Assembly (NCBI RefSeq): GCF_040427915.1
Contig: NZ_JBETXJ010000002.1
Span: forward strand, 496,001 to 560,000
From: Gardnerella vaginalis
GTDB lineage: Bacteria > Actinomycetota > Actinomycetes > Actinomycetales > Bifidobacteriaceae
Direction: 5' to 3'
DNA length: 64,000 nt
Below, one piece after another: positions 28,560-38,393 of this stretch; the stretch's first letter is position 1; every line of letters starts with the position of its first letter. The notes below the pieces were generated by a model that worked only from the letters and a program-made list of their open reading frames with translations, was not told where the DNA came from and did not search any database. Both the position numbers and the translations under genes were made by a program.

Positions 28560-30347
28560 TTATCGCTCACTGTGTTGATTTATTTTCGATCTAATAATCC
28601 TAGTATGTGCATTCTTATTATTTTCACTATGATTAGTCTGTTTATTATTTAAATTGTTTTTATTGAGGTTTTCAAGATTCAACAAAAATGGCAGTTTTAC
28701 GCCTATTCTTCTAAGAATTGGATTAATAAGACCTGCCAGTTCACTTGTTCTTAAAAGTAACAAAATAGATATGTAAATAATCGCCAAAATAATGGTGATA
28801 ATTGCACAAACAAAAATCGCAAGCAACCAACGACTAACACCATGAAGGTTTGGCGAATCTAAAGAAATCCATCTGTAAATAAATTCTCTAAACAAAATTC
28901 CAACAAGAATAGACACTATAGAAGCTGCAAGCACCTTTAGATGCGTAATAACAAGCTGCTTATCGTCTAAATCGTTGTTAAAACGAGATCTAATCATTTT
29001 AACAAGCGAAGGAAAAGTGAGAATATAACTAAAAGATGCGGCTGCAGCCAAAGCGGTAACCCAATAATTTGGCGGAAGGAATTGTATGCAAGAAAATACA
29101 ATAATAAGTTCCACAAATAATTGTGCTGCACAAAACATAAACGGATGTTTACCGTCTTCAAAAGCGTAGAATGTGCGTTGAATAATTAAATACGCGCTAG
29201 ATAAAGGCAATCCAAGCGAAAGCATCATAAGTGGATTTGCCATAAGATACGCTTCTTTTATGCTGATTGAAGGTAAAAGAGCCAAAGATATAGGCATTGG
29301 AATCACAATAAAAGCAACACTAAAGAAGTACATTAAAATGCTTACATTTCTAAGACAAGAGCTTAAATCTACACGAACTGTTGATAAGTCATGATTTGCT
29401 ATTGATCTAGAAATTTTAGGAAAAACAGCGGTAGCAACCGATACGGCGATAAGCGAATAAGGAAGAATAAACATTGTGTATGCATTTTGAAAAGTAGCAT
29501 TTCCAGCAACATCAAATTGACTTAACCCCAACGTTTTTTCTGCTACAGAAGGAGCACTTGTAGTTATGTGAGTAGTTGCCATTGTAGAAAGCTGGCTAAC
29601 AGCCACTATTGCAAAACTCCATGCTGCAACAGGGCCCATTGAACGCAAGCCAATGCCGCTAATGCCGAAACTTGGTTTGTATCTTAGTCCGATCTTTCTA
29701 AGAGGAATAAATAAAACAAGCGCCTGAGCTGCAACACCCAAAGTCCAAAATCCTGCGGTAAGAAGCATCGTAGTGTTGTTCCAAAAACCCACTGGTTGTC
29801 TGCTTGCTCTGCCAAAAATTGCAATAAAAACGCCGAAGCCTACGCAACTGACGATATTTGCTGCAACGGAACTCCAAGCGTACATTGCAAACTTGCCTTT
29901 TGCGGCTAAAACTTGACCGAGCACGGTGTAAAGTCCATAGAAAAATATTTGAGGCATGCACCATAACGTAAAAGCGTTAGTAAGAGCAATCATGGATTGG
30001 TTTGAGCCAACATAGAGCCATGTTAAAACAGGTGTGGCAATTGCCATTAAAGCGGTTACGCCTAAAAGCAGAATAATCGCAAAGGTTATAAGCTTATTTA
30101 ACCTATCTTTTGCATCTTGTTTTTCTAGAGTTTTAACGATTTGTGGAACTAAAACAGCATTGAAAATTCCACCAGACACAAGAGTATAAATAAGCTGAGG
30201 GATCATAGACCCAGCCTGATATGCATTAGCTGCTAGACCTGTAGTGCCAAGGGCTGCAGCAAGTAATATAGTTCTAACCTGACCAGTTATTCTTGAAGCT
30301 GCCGTGCCGCTTGCCATTATGATTGAGTTGCGGCCTACTGAATTCAT
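28560..30347 (-). CDS. murJ: Lipid II flippase MurJ (MviN)
   Basis: MOP-family membrane protein (595 aa, about 14 helices) that moves lipid II across the membrane. The N-terminal family segment (S-I-I-M-A-S-G-T-A-A-S-R-I-T-G) and the QIFFYG and S-Y-L-I-I-Q-R-T-F-Y-A regions are typical. After the last helix there is only a polar, Asn-rich tail of about 45 residues, so the pseudokinase found fused in mycobacteria is absent and encoded by the next gene. It overlaps the DUF6049 gene by 4 bases. Confidence 0.92.
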   Translation of the reverse strand: MNSVGRNSIIMASGTAASRITGQVRTILLAAALGTTGLAANAYQAGSMIPQLIYTLVSGGIFNAVLVPQIVKTLEKQDAKDRLNKLITFAIILLLGVTALMAIATPVLTWLYVGSNQSMIALTNAFTLWCMPQIFFYGLYTVLGQVLAAKGKFAMYAWSSVAANIVSCVGFGVFIAIFGRASRQPVGFWNNTTMLLTAGFWTLGVAAQALVLFIPLRKIGLRYKPSFGISGIGLRSMGPVAAWSFAIVAVSQLSTMATTHITTSAPSVAEKTLGLSQFDVAGNATFQNAYTMFILPYSLIAVSVATAVFPKISRSIANHDLSTVRVDLSSCLRNVSILMYFFSVAFIVIPMPISLALLPSISIKEAYLMANPLMMLSLGLPLSSAYLIIQRTFYAFEDGKHPFMFCAAQLFVELIIVFSCIQFLPPNYWVTALAAAASFSYILTFPSLVKMIRSRFNNDLDDKQLVITHLKVLAASIVSILVGILFREFIYRWISLDSPNLHGVSRWLLAIFVCAIITIILAIIYISILLLLRTSELAGLINPILRRIGVKLPFLLNLENLNKNNLNNKQTNHSENNKNAHTRIIRSKINQHSER

Positions 30348-32764
30348 TCGTCTGGATCCTTTTTACGGTGGAACTGCCTCCAAAGCCCCAAAATTCCAAG
30401 CGCGAAGGCAAATATTATAATAATCGTACCGCTTTTATCGCTGATTTGCAGCGTACTTGTAATCATTGTTTCTTTATGATTGTAGAAAGCGCGATGGCTT
30501 CTATCTTCTAGCCCGAAAATTGCTCTAACTTTACTAGAAGTTGTAGATCTAAGTGGCAAAATAATTTGTGTTTCACTATTTGCAGCAATCTTAACTGGAG
30601 TTTTTCTAGGAGTTACTATCTCCATCGAATTAGTGTAAGAAGTAAGATATACGCTAACAGGGTACGGATTAGTATTGCTGATTGTAATCGGCATTGTTGC
30701 TGTTTCGCTTACAAGCGTTACATCTTTTGGAGGAATAATATGTATTCCAGAAATCAAAATTTTGGATAGATTATGAGTGCCTTTAGAATCAACATTATTT
30801 GGTCTACTATCGTTTACTTCTCGTTGAGCCATAGCATCAAAAAGTTTAAGAAGATTCTTACTCCAAATATTACTGTTCTGGTTAATTTTCAGTTTTGCGT
30901 TTTGTTTTGCAAGAGATTGAACATCTGACTCATTAATGTGATGATTATTTAATTCACCGTGGTCAAGAATATTACTTATGAACTGTTTAATATTTTCTCT
31001 ATCTGAAGATAGTTGATTTAGAATTGACTTTCTATTGATTATAGATTCGTTTGATATCGCACTATCTTTAGGAACTGGATTGTACCCAAGATATTCTTTA
31101 GAAAAAGATTTTGCGTTAGATAAAGATCTTAAATCTAGCAGGGAAATCCACGGAGATTTTTCCAAATTGCTTATAACAGAATCGATATAAGAAGATGGAG
31201 TATCTTGGTGGAATGTTATAAGCAAGTGTCTTGAAGAATACGGTTGTTCCATCTGATAAAACGCGCTTTGAGCAACAATCCTGTTTAGTTTGCCAGCATT
31301 AGTGTTTTCGCCAGTTGACTTACTACTTGTTGGTTTTTCGTTTGCCAAATCACTAAGAGTTTCTTGCGAGGAAAGCACTTTTACGTTTCCAAAAGAAGTC
31401 TGAACGTCATACACGCCATTCTTAACTGCAAAACGGTGCGCTAAAGCATCAAATCCGTTTGTTGCCACAACGGTCTTATAACCATTGCTTTTAGCCTGTT
31501 CTAGTGCCTTTAAGGTCCATTTTCCGCCTGTTTGAAAAGCGTATGACTCGAATTTTTGCGCTTTACCTGTATGATCTTTTGGAATTGACGATTCTTCACT
31601 CCAAGACTCAGCGTCAATACCAGATGATTGGTAGTAAGAAGAATTACTTGTTTCAGCATATTTACTTATGTCAAAACCGTTATTTTGCATAAATGCAGAA
31701 GGAGTGAAGCTAATTCCAGAAGATTTAAGAGTATTTAAATCTGCTATCGTTTGTAATCGAGGATGCTTTTGTGCAAGAGATATCAAAGAAGCAATATGCT
31801 TTATGCTCTTTTTACTTAACCTTATTTTATTGTCTTTAAATTGGTTTAAATCTTTGTTTACTTGGGAAGAGTCGCCAGCAACCGTTTTTGTGTTAGTTTT
31901 GCCCGGATTTTCTTTTTTAGTATCTACTTTAGATTCCTCTTTAGAAGCAATATTAGATTCGCTAGGTGGAATATTCATCGAAGGAGAAATATTCTTCTTG
32001 TTAATTTCATAACGCCAGTCAGACGCTTTAGCGACTATAGGAATAAGCAATGTGACATTAATCGGAGGTGTTTGTATGTTTCTAACGCCAATATTTGCTC
32101 GTGTTACAAACGATTTTACAGAAGAATAATGTTTAAAATCCGATGAAGAATACGTTACAGAAAGAGGCTTTGGTCCCCAATAAAGAATGTTAGAAAGATT
32201 AGGGCTGCTTGAATCAACATCAATTTGCGCGTTATAAGATTTGCCACGAGCAAGCGCTGGAACGCTAACTTCACCAATTAGCTGAGGAGTAGGGATTCTG
32301 GATTCGGCTTGACTCCATTTTTGCAAATCAGTACTAGACATAAACGTGTACCAAGGGTTAAATGCAACCTGAATTTTTCCATCTGGAAAATCTTGCGAAC
32401 CAGTATTTTTAAGCAAAATAGTTATATGGTATCCGCTTTTGTCTGTAAGAATTGAAGTTGATTTAACTATTTGTAAAGAAATGCCCTTAGCTTTGGAATT
32501 ATAAGATTCGTAATATTTTACAGAAGCTTGATTTACATTAGATGAATGGCTTGTATTCTGCGATGCTTCGTAAGCAAAAGCTGTATTTGAAACACAATAA
32601 AGCGGTGTAATAACAAGCGAAAGCACTACTAGAATTAAAGTAATACTAAATTTAAAACAAAATTGAATAGGATTTTTAAAATAAAACATTTTACGGGCGA
32701 TTTTATTAGTGACTTTTTGTAACCCCCGTAATTGGTTGTTTGCAAAATCAATCACATTAATCAC
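30344..32764 (-). CDS. DUF6049 family secreted/membrane protein
   Basis: Large exported protein (806 aa) corresponding by position to Rv3909, the gene between the NUDIX gene and mviN in mycobacteria. A basic N-terminus and hydrophobic helix (about 33-58) form a signal peptide or anchor, with an A-F-A-like cleavage site. The extracytoplasmic part is rich in Ser, Asn and Lys; one C-terminal helix (about 775-797) is followed by a basic stop-transfer tail, as in a type I membrane protein. No catalytic motif is recognised. The first ATG (32764) overlaps the NUDIX stop by 8 bases; an internal ATG near residue 26 would also leave a full signal sequence. A role in envelope assembly is inferred from context. 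Confidence 0.75.
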   Translation of the reverse strand: MINVIDFANNQLRGLQKVTNKIARKMFYFKNPIQFCFKFSITLILVVLSLVITPLYCVSNTAFAYEASQNTSHSSNVNQASVKYYESYNSKAKGISLQIVKSTSILTDKSGYHITILLKNTGSQDFPDGKIQVAFNPWYTFMSSTDLQKWSQAESRIPTPQLIGEVSVPALARGKSYNAQIDVDSSSPNLSNILYWGPKPLSVTYSSSDFKHYSSVKSFVTRANIGVRNIQTPPINVTLLIPIVAKASDWRYEINKKNISPSMNIPPSESNIASKEESKVDTKKENPGKTNTKTVAGDSSQVNKDLNQFKDNKIRLSKKSIKHIASLISLAQKHPRLQTIADLNTLKSSGISFTPSAFMQNNGFDISKYAETSNSSYYQSSGIDAESWSEESSIPKDHTGKAQKFESYAFQTGGKWTLKALEQAKSNGYKTVVATNGFDALAHRFAVKNGVYDVQTSFGNVKVLSSQETLSDLANEKPTSSKSTGENTNAGKLNRIVAQSAFYQMEQPYSSRHLLITFHQDTPSSYIDSVISNLEKSPWISLLDLRSLSNAKSFSKEYLGYNPVPKDSAISNESIINRKSILNQLSSDRENIKQFISNILDHGELNNHHINESDVQSLAKQNAKLKINQNSNIWSKNLLKLFDAMAQREVNDSRPNNVDSKGTHNLSKILISGIHIIPPKDVTLVSETATMPITISNTNPYPVSVYLTSYTNSMEIVTPRKTPVKIAANSETQIILPLRSTTSSKVRAIFGLEDRSHRAFYNHKETMITSTLQISDKSGTIIIIFAFALGILGLWRQFHRKKDPDE

Positions 32765-33521
32765 GATTAGACCGCCTGTTTGCCTTTTTAGCGTACATCC
32801 ACGCTATCTTGCGCTCATTAGGATAACTTAACACATCGTTAAGCTCTTTGAAGTCCACCCAAATTGCATCTTCTGCCTCATGGTCTGGATCTCCAAGAAC
32901 AGATAGTTCTCCACTAACATATTTCAAAGCAAAATGATGAACTAGCTTATGCACACGTTGACTTGTTCCAGTAAACCAGTAGTCAATAGTAGCAATAGAA
33001 TCCACTACTTCTCCAAGAATTCCAGTTTCCTCATGAATTTCCCTAACAGCTGTTTGCTGAGGAGTTTCGCCTTTTTCTATATGGCCCTTCGGCAAGCACC
33101 ATTCCATATGTCCACTTCTTGAATGACGAGCTATAATCGCGACACGCCCGAGGGTGTCAAAAACTAGTCCTCCAGCGGAATATTCTCTCACAATAGGTAA
33201 GTCTTGAGCATCTAAAGATGCAAAAGTTTTAGGACCGTCGTTAACTCTTCTCTGAGGCATTAAAGCCGGAGAAGGTGCTTCTAATGATGTTATTTGTTGG
33301 CGAGATTCCGTTATATCAACATGAATATTTTCAACGTGATAATCGCTCGAAAAGCTTGAAATATCAACGAAAATTGACTCGTCTTCTTCTGCCTGTTGAG
33401 GCTGTATTTTGCTTTTCATCCTAGCGATATCAAGTGGTGTAACTCGAATATCTGGCGTATTTTGGGCATGATTATCCGAGGCTCTGGCGAGCATGCGTCT
33501 TAAGTCTGCTGGGGTAACCAT
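32757..33521 (-). CDS. NUDIX hydrolase
   Basis: Nucleotide-diphosphate-X hydrolase (254 aa from the preferred start), corresponding by position to MutT4 (Rv3908). The NUDIX box GX5EX7REUXEEXGU is complete (G-H-I-E-K-G-E ... R-E-I-H-E-E-T-G-I) at about residues 147-169. About 110 residues precede the domain and contain no known motif. The frame is open to an ATG at 33551, but that would overlap the divergent cca gene; the ATG at 33521 has GGTGGAG just upstream and is preferred. The substrate cannot be told from sequence. Confidence 0.87.
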   Translation of the reverse strand: MVTPADLRRMLARASDNHAQNTPDIRVTPLDIARMKSKIQPQQAEEDESIFVDISSFSSDYHVENIHVDITESRQQITSLEAPSPALMPQRRVNDGPKTFASLDAQDLPIVREYSAGGLVFDTLGRVAIIARHSRSGHMEWCLPKGHIEKGETPQQTAVREIHEETGILGEVVDSIATIDYWFTGTSQRVHKLVHHFALKYVSGELSVLGDPDHEAEDAIWVDFKELNDVLSYPNERKIAWMYAKKANRRSNRD

Positions 33522-33563
33522 ACACTCCACCTTACTCAATCCGCTGTGCATTGGGGTAACGGT

Positions 33564-35033
33564 ATGCTGGAATATAGTTTGATTTTTGTTGAAAGGGTGT
33601 TTCCAAGCGTGTCTGTGAACTTTGAAGTTTGGCCTGAAGCCATGGAGTTGGGTAGATTATTCGCTAAACATAATTATGAGCTGGCTCTTGTAGGGGGTCC
33701 TGTACGAGACATGTTGTTGCATAGAACGTCGCACGATCTTGATTTTTGCACTTCTGCCAAACCAGAAGAATTTGAGCATATTCTTAGGAGTTGGGGGCAT
33801 GATGGCTTTTGGGATATGGGTCGAAAATTTGGCACGCTTGGAGCTGTGCGTCGCAGAAAAGACGGAACAGAAGTAAAAGTCGAGATAACAACATACAGAT
33901 GTGATGATTATGAGCCAGATTCTAGGAAACCAGAAGTAAAATATGGCGATACTTTGGAAGGTGATCTTTCTAGGCGTGATTTTACTGTGAACGCAATGGC
34001 TTTGCGTGTTCCAGATTTGGAATTTGTAGATCCATTCGGTGGAGCGAATGATTTAGCAAAGGGTATTCTGCGTACTCCGGTAGATCCGCGTCAATCTTTT
34101 GACGATGATCCTTTAAGAATGATGCGTGCTGTTCGTTTTGTTGCTCAACTTGGTTTCTCTATTGAAGCAAATACTGCAGAAGCTATTTTAGATATGGTTT
34201 CTAGGTTGGATATTGTTTCTGCGGAGCGCGTTCGCGATGAAATAACAAAAATGCTGCTTTCTGCTAATCCTCGTGCTGGTATTGAAGCTATGGTCGAGTC
34301 TGGTATTGCAGATAGGGTTTTGCCAGAGATTCCTGCATTGCGCTTAGAAATTGACGAACATCACAGGCATAAGGATGTTTTTGAGCATACAATGATGGTT
34401 CTTGAACGAGCAATAGCTTTGGAAACAGATGACGAAGGTGCGGTTCCTAGACCTGATTTGACTTTGAGACTTGCTGCTCTTTTGCATGATATTGGCAAGC
34501 CTCGCACTAGAAAATTTGAAGAAGGCGGAAAAGTAAGTTTCCATCATCATGATGTTGTTGGAGCTAAAATGACTCGCAAACGCATGAAAGCTCTTCATTT
34601 TGATCACCATATTATTGATGATGTAAGCGAGCTTGTGAATCTGCATTTGCGATTCCATGGATATGTTGACGAGCCTTGGACTGATTCTGCTGTACGCAGA
34701 TATGTTAAGGATTCAGGACACTTGTATGAGAGATTAAATCGCCTAACACGCGCGGATGCAACTACACAGAACAAGCGTAAATCGCTCATGTTTGAGCAGG
34801 CTATGGATGAGATGGAAGAGCGAGTTAAAGAGCTTAAAAAGCAGGAAGATTTTAACGCGATTCGCCCAGATCTAGATGGCAATGAGATTATGCAATTGCT
34901 TGATTTGAAACCTGGTCCTATTGTTGGTAAAGCATATAAGCATATGTTGGATTATCGCCTTGATAACGGTCCAGTAGATCACGATATTGCTGTTGAAGAA
35001 TTAAAGAAGTGGTATTCCAGCTTAAATAAATAG
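33564..35033 (+). CDS. cca: CCA tRNA nucleotidyltransferase
   Basis: Adds or repairs the 3' CCA of tRNAs (489 aa). The polymerase-beta-type head has GGPVRD (44-49) and the catalytic D-L-D-F (58-61). The RRDFTVNAM motif and the D-P-R-Q-S-F-D-D-D-P-L-R-M-M-R segment follow, and then an HD domain (His308-Asp309 in LLHDIGKPRTR) as in other actinobacterial class II enzymes. The ATG at 33564 has GGGG 7 bases upstream and avoids overlap with the NUDIX gene; a GTG at 33546 is in frame but less likely. Confidence 0.94.
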   Translation: MLEYSLIFVERVFPSVSVNFEVWPEAMELGRLFAKHNYELALVGGPVRDMLLHRTSHDLDFCTSAKPEEFEHILRSWGHDGFWDMGRKFGTLGAVRRRKDGTEVKVEITTYRCDDYEPDSRKPEVKYGDTLEGDLSRRDFTVNAMALRVPDLEFVDPFGGANDLAKGILRTPVDPRQSFDDDPLRMMRAVRFVAQLGFSIEANTAEAILDMVSRLDIVSAERVRDEITKMLLSANPRAGIEAMVESGIADRVLPEIPALRLEIDEHHRHKDVFEHTMMVLERAIALETDDEGAVPRPDLTLRLAALLHDIGKPRTRKFEEGGKVSFHHHDVVGAKMTRKRMKALHFDHHIIDDVSELVNLHLRFHGYVDEPWTDSAVRRYVKDSGHLYERLNRLTRADATTQNKRKSLMFEQAMDEMEERVKELKKQEDFNAIRPDLDGNEIMQLLDLKPGPIVGKAYKHMLDYRLDNGPVDHDIAVEELKKWYSSLNK

Positions 35034-35043
35034 CTTAAATAAG

Positions 35044-35067
35044 TAAAGTTTTATCATTCAAACTTTA
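35044..35067. terminator. Weak A/T-rich hairpin between cca and the LytR_C gene
   Basis: Perfect 8-bp arms (TAAAGTTT / AAACTTTA) plus a longer imperfect extension and a T-rich stretch between converging genes. GC content is low, so termination efficiency is uncertain. Confidence 0.5.
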
Positions 35068-35117
35068 TTTTGCTTTATTTAACATCCTTGATTTAACATC
35101 ATGTAGTTGAATAAAAC

Positions 35118-35741
35118 TTATTGAACTGGATTATGATTTGCGGATTTTGGAAGATTTTTCATAGAGTTAAAATCAGCGCATCCTTTTATTTCCGCTATTG
35201 TTGCACCTGCTGCAGGAACATCAGTCTTAGGTTTAAGATTGTTGAATGTTGCACCTAAAACCACGTCAATTAGCTTATCTTGTCTATCGTCCATTCGCAA
35301 AATAGCGTCTTTAAAGTTAGCAGCTAAAGTATAAGCTTCATTAATTGATTGCTTACCAAAGTAGATTGTTGTGCGTTTTACACTTTTTTCGCTATTTCCA
35401 ACTTCGATCAGGTTAAAACCGCGGTTTCTTAGTCCTTCTCCTACTGCTCTTGCGAATCCACGGAATTTTGTTCCGTTTAGTACTCGAATAGGAACAGCAC
35501 GATTATCGATATAAGTAGCCTTATTCTCATCTTTATTTTTTGTAGGGCAAGGCGCTTGAACTCCATAATTTGGGTCGATTTCTGGAGTTTTAGGGGCAGC
35601 AATACCAAATACATGGCATTGCACTAGAACAGCAAGAAGAAACGCTGCTCCAACACAAATTCCAACAGTAGTAAGTACAAATCGTTTCTTTTGGTACATG
35701 AACTCTCTGCGCGCCAGTCGCTCGTCGTAAAATTGCGTCAT
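35118..35741 (-). CDS. LytR C-terminal domain membrane protein
   Basis: A 207-aa protein with one N-terminal transmembrane helix (about 22-45) and a LytR_C domain (about 82-170; begins P-I-R-V-L-N-G-T, then GLRNRGF). LytR_C domains are found alone or after LCP domains in cell-wall polymer attachment proteins; this one has no LCP domain. It presumably acts outside the membrane in wall metabolism, but the role is not established. GGAAG lies 6 bases before the ATG. Confidence 0.82.
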   Translation of the reverse strand: MTQFYDERLARREFMYQKKRFVLTTVGICVGAAFLLAVLVQCHVFGIAAPKTPEIDPNYGVQAPCPTKNKDENKATYIDNRAVPIRVLNGTKFRGFARAVGEGLRNRGFNLIEVGNSEKSVKRTTIYFGKQSINEAYTLAANFKDAILRMDDRQDKLIDVVLGATFNNLKPKTDVPAAGATIAEIKGCADFNSMKNLPKSANHNPVQ

Positions 35742-35883
35742 GCTAACTTCCGATCTGTACTATGTTTCTGTTGCGTATCTTATTGTACGAGACTTGCAAT
35801 TGTGCATAAAATCATAATGTTTTATGCACAAAACAATACTAGCAATTTTACTTACTATGTATGACTGTGTTTTTAAAAATAAT

Positions 35884-36774
35884 TCATATCTGTGAAGCCT
35901 TATAAAGAGCCAAGAATTCTGCGCATGTAAGGGTCTCTCCACGCCTAGTTGGGTCTATTCCAGCAATATCGTACGATTCATTAGAAATAATGCCTTTAAG
36001 AGCGGAATGCAGTGTTTTTCTTCTTTGTTGGAACGCTGCATCAATAATTTTAAACACTTTTTCTCGCTCTTGATCATCTTCTCTTATCGCGTTGTTTCTT
36101 TCAAAATAAACGAGAGCAGAATCAACATTTGGAGCAGGCCAGAATACATTTCTACCAATTAAACCAGCTTTTTGAGATTCGCCATACCAAGCCAACTTTA
36201 CGCTTGGAGTTCCATATGTTTTTGTGCCTGGTTGAGCGCAGAGGCGATCTGCCACCTCTTTTTGAACCATTACAAGGAAACTCGTAAGATTATTAAACTT
36301 TTCAAGAAGAGTAAGAATAATAGGGGTTGCAACATTATAAGGAAGATTAGCAACAAGAGTAAAGTGTTGTGCATTTGCTAAATTTGGAACGTCTTGAGCG
36401 TTTAATTCGAGCGCGTCTTTAAGAATCACATTAAATCGTTCCAAGGCGTTAGGCATAAATTCTTTAACGGTACTAGGCAAACGTTTAGCAAGCGGAGGAT
36501 CTATTTCTACAGCCGTAAGATTTGCTCCAGTTTGCAAAATAGCAAGTGTTAAAGATCCAAGACCTGGACCTACTTCCATAACGTAATCACATGAATTAAT
36601 TTTTGACGCAGCAACGATTTTCTTAACCGTACCAGGGTCAATAACGAAATTTTGACCGAATTTTTTAGTAGGAGTAATACCCTCTTCTGCTGCAATCCTA
36701 CGGATGTCAGCGGCTCCAAGAAGAGAGCCTTCTTGCTCACTAATATTATTTTCTGTCAATTTAATACCATCCAA
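35884..36774 (-). CDS. ksgA: 16S rRNA dimethyladenosine transferase KsgA
   Basis: SAM-dependent enzyme (296 aa) that dimethylates A1518 and A1519 of 16S rRNA during 30S maturation. Conserved segments: KKFGQNFVIDP, the SAM loop EVGPGLGSLT, and the catalytic NLPYN. The start is uncertain. No in-frame ATG or GTG occurs before the conserved core; the predicted start is TTG at 36774 without a ribosome site, 4 bases after the RpfB-like stop, so coupling is likely. A near-duplicate of about 14 bases spans this junction. Order rpfB-ksgA matches mycobacteria. Confidence 0.92.
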   Translation of the reverse strand: MDGIKLTENNISEQEGSLLGAADIRRIAAEEGITPTKKFGQNFVIDPGTVKKIVAASKINSCDYVMEVGPGLGSLTLAILQTGANLTAVEIDPPLAKRLPSTVKEFMPNALERFNVILKDALELNAQDVPNLANAQHFTLVANLPYNVATPIILTLLEKFNNLTSFLVMVQKEVADRLCAQPGTKTYGTPSVKLAWYGESQKAGLIGRNVFWPAPNVDSALVYFERNNAIREDDQEREKVFKIIDAAFQQRRKTLHSALKGIISNESYDIAGIDPTRRGETLTCAEFLALYKASQI

Positions 36775-36777
36775 ACT

Positions 36778-38304
36778 TTAATACCATCTAAACTTTTCTG
36801 AATGCTTCCATGCTTCGCTAGGATTCCCGTATTTGCTTTTAATGTAATTAATTCCCCACGTTATTTGTATTGATGCATCTTCGTGCCAATTTGCTCCTGC
36901 GCTCGCCATTTTGTTTGCTGGAAGAGATTGTGGTATTCCGTATGCGCCAGAGCTTTTATTTTCTGCGTTCCAACGCCAGTGAGATTCTCTTGTCCACAAT
37001 TTAACAAGATCTTCCCACATTGCGCCAGTCCAACCAATTTGAGCACATGCAGCTTGAGCATATAGTTTTGCTTGCTCAGGAGTGGCGTGAACCATGCCAT
37101 TGGGATTGTTGGCTGGTGGAGCAGGTGCTGGTGGAGCTGAAGGAGCGGGAGCTGGTGTTTGTGATGCTGGCTGTGATGCTGCAGGTGCTTGTGTTTGAGA
37201 AGAGGAAGAAGGATTTTGCTGATTATTCGCATTAGGTTGAAGCTGATTTTGTGAACTACTATTGCTCTGGTTTTGAGAATTTTGCACACTTTGTTGGGAT
37301 TGACTATTTTGAGAAGGTTTTTTAGATTCTTGTGTTTTTGTTTCTTGTTTAGTGTTAGTTTTATTCAAATTAGTATTACTAGAAGGTTTTTGTGAAGTCT
37401 TTCCGTTAGTGTTGTTACTACTTTGCTTATTCTGCTTAGGGGTTTGAGGATTAGGTTTGCTACCTACAGCAACAATCTGATCTGTTGCAGGAGTAATCAC
37501 GTTTTGTTTTATTAATACAGAGCTTTCTGCTTTACCGTCAACATAAGTCACATTGTATAAGTCTGTGCGTTCGCCATTTATGCCAGATTGTCTAACAACT
37601 CTCACTCCAGATGGCAAATTTGGATCATTTATCGTTCTAGTGTCAAAAGGAATGATGACATTTCTAGATTCTTTTCCATGAGTTACGCGAAGAATGCGTA
37701 ATACGGTTTGTGATCCATTTTCGCTTACGGTAACTCTATCTTCTTTTCCCAAAACGATTCCTAGAGAATCGAGAATAGAACTTGCTGGAAGTGTTCCATC
37801 TGGCGCTATCCTAGATTTGCCATCGCAAATAACCTCTACAGGTCCTTTTTTGTTAATAGACAATCCTCCAGTGAGTTTGTCGTAAATATTTTGCAAATTT
37901 ACTGTGATTTTTGCAGCATGATATGCATTTGCTTGGAAGAATCCAATTAGTTGATCTACGCTGGTTGCAACAGTCCAAAATGGTATTGTTATGCCATCTA
38001 CTGTTACAGAAGTTTGGTAAGCGCTCCTAACAGTTACAGTTGTGTGATCTGCAAGAATTTCTCCCGAAGTACTAATAACTTGATCATGCGTTTTAACAGG
38101 TATTTTTTGTTCCTGCAAAAGTCTTTGTGCAGTAGACGCATAGGTTGTGACAATTCTTGTTTTACCATTGACAATTAGAGCTACAGATTTGCGCGCAGAA
38201 AGAGTAAAAATCCCAGTGCTTGAAATAATAAGAGCCAAAACGCATACAAGGATGCGTATTCTTCTCATTACAACAAACCTTTGAGGCGTCCATCTGCGTG
38301 CCAT
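36778..38304 (-). CDS. RpfB-like protein: DUF348, G5 and lysozyme-like domain
   Basis: Secreted wall-acting protein (508 aa). An N-terminal hydrophobic helix (about 15-32) is a signal peptide or anchor. Tandem DUF348-type ubiquitin-like repeats follow (about 35-200), then a G5 domain (about 205-275). A low-complexity Gln/Asn/Ser then Pro/Ala linker (about 280-400) precedes a transglycosylase-like domain (about 410-508) with a Glu in T-R-E-S-H-W and A-Y-G-I-P-Q-S. The architecture is that of resuscitation-promoting factor RpfB, but the last domain looks like the bifidobacterial SLT/lysozyme-like type. Start ATG at 38304 has GAGG close upstream; an in-frame ATG at 38268 is possible. It precedes ksgA by 3-4 bases. 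Confidence 0.85.
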   Translation of the reverse strand: MARRWTPQRFVVMRRIRILVCVLALIISSTGIFTLSARKSVALIVNGKTRIVTTYASTAQRLLQEQKIPVKTHDQVISTSGEILADHTTVTVRSAYQTSVTVDGITIPFWTVATSVDQLIGFFQANAYHAAKITVNLQNIYDKLTGGLSINKKGPVEVICDGKSRIAPDGTLPASSILDSLGIVLGKEDRVTVSENGSQTVLRILRVTHGKESRNVIIPFDTRTINDPNLPSGVRVVRQSGINGERTDLYNVTYVDGKAESSVLIKQNVITPATDQIVAVGSKPNPQTPKQNKQSSNNTNGKTSQKPSSNTNLNKTNTKQETKTQESKKPSQNSQSQQSVQNSQNQSNSSSQNQLQPNANNQQNPSSSSQTQAPAASQPASQTPAPAPSAPPAPAPPANNPNGMVHATPEQAKLYAQAACAQIGWTGAMWEDLVKLWTRESHWRWNAENKSSGAYGIPQSLPANKMASAGANWHEDASIQITWGINYIKSKYGNPSEAWKHSEKFRWY

Positions 38305-38393
38305 TCAACCTCACTTCCAAAGTAAAACTGAACTTTAATTATATATAATGCTCGCAACTGAGCTAAAAGCTTATAAATGTTGATGAAATCTAT

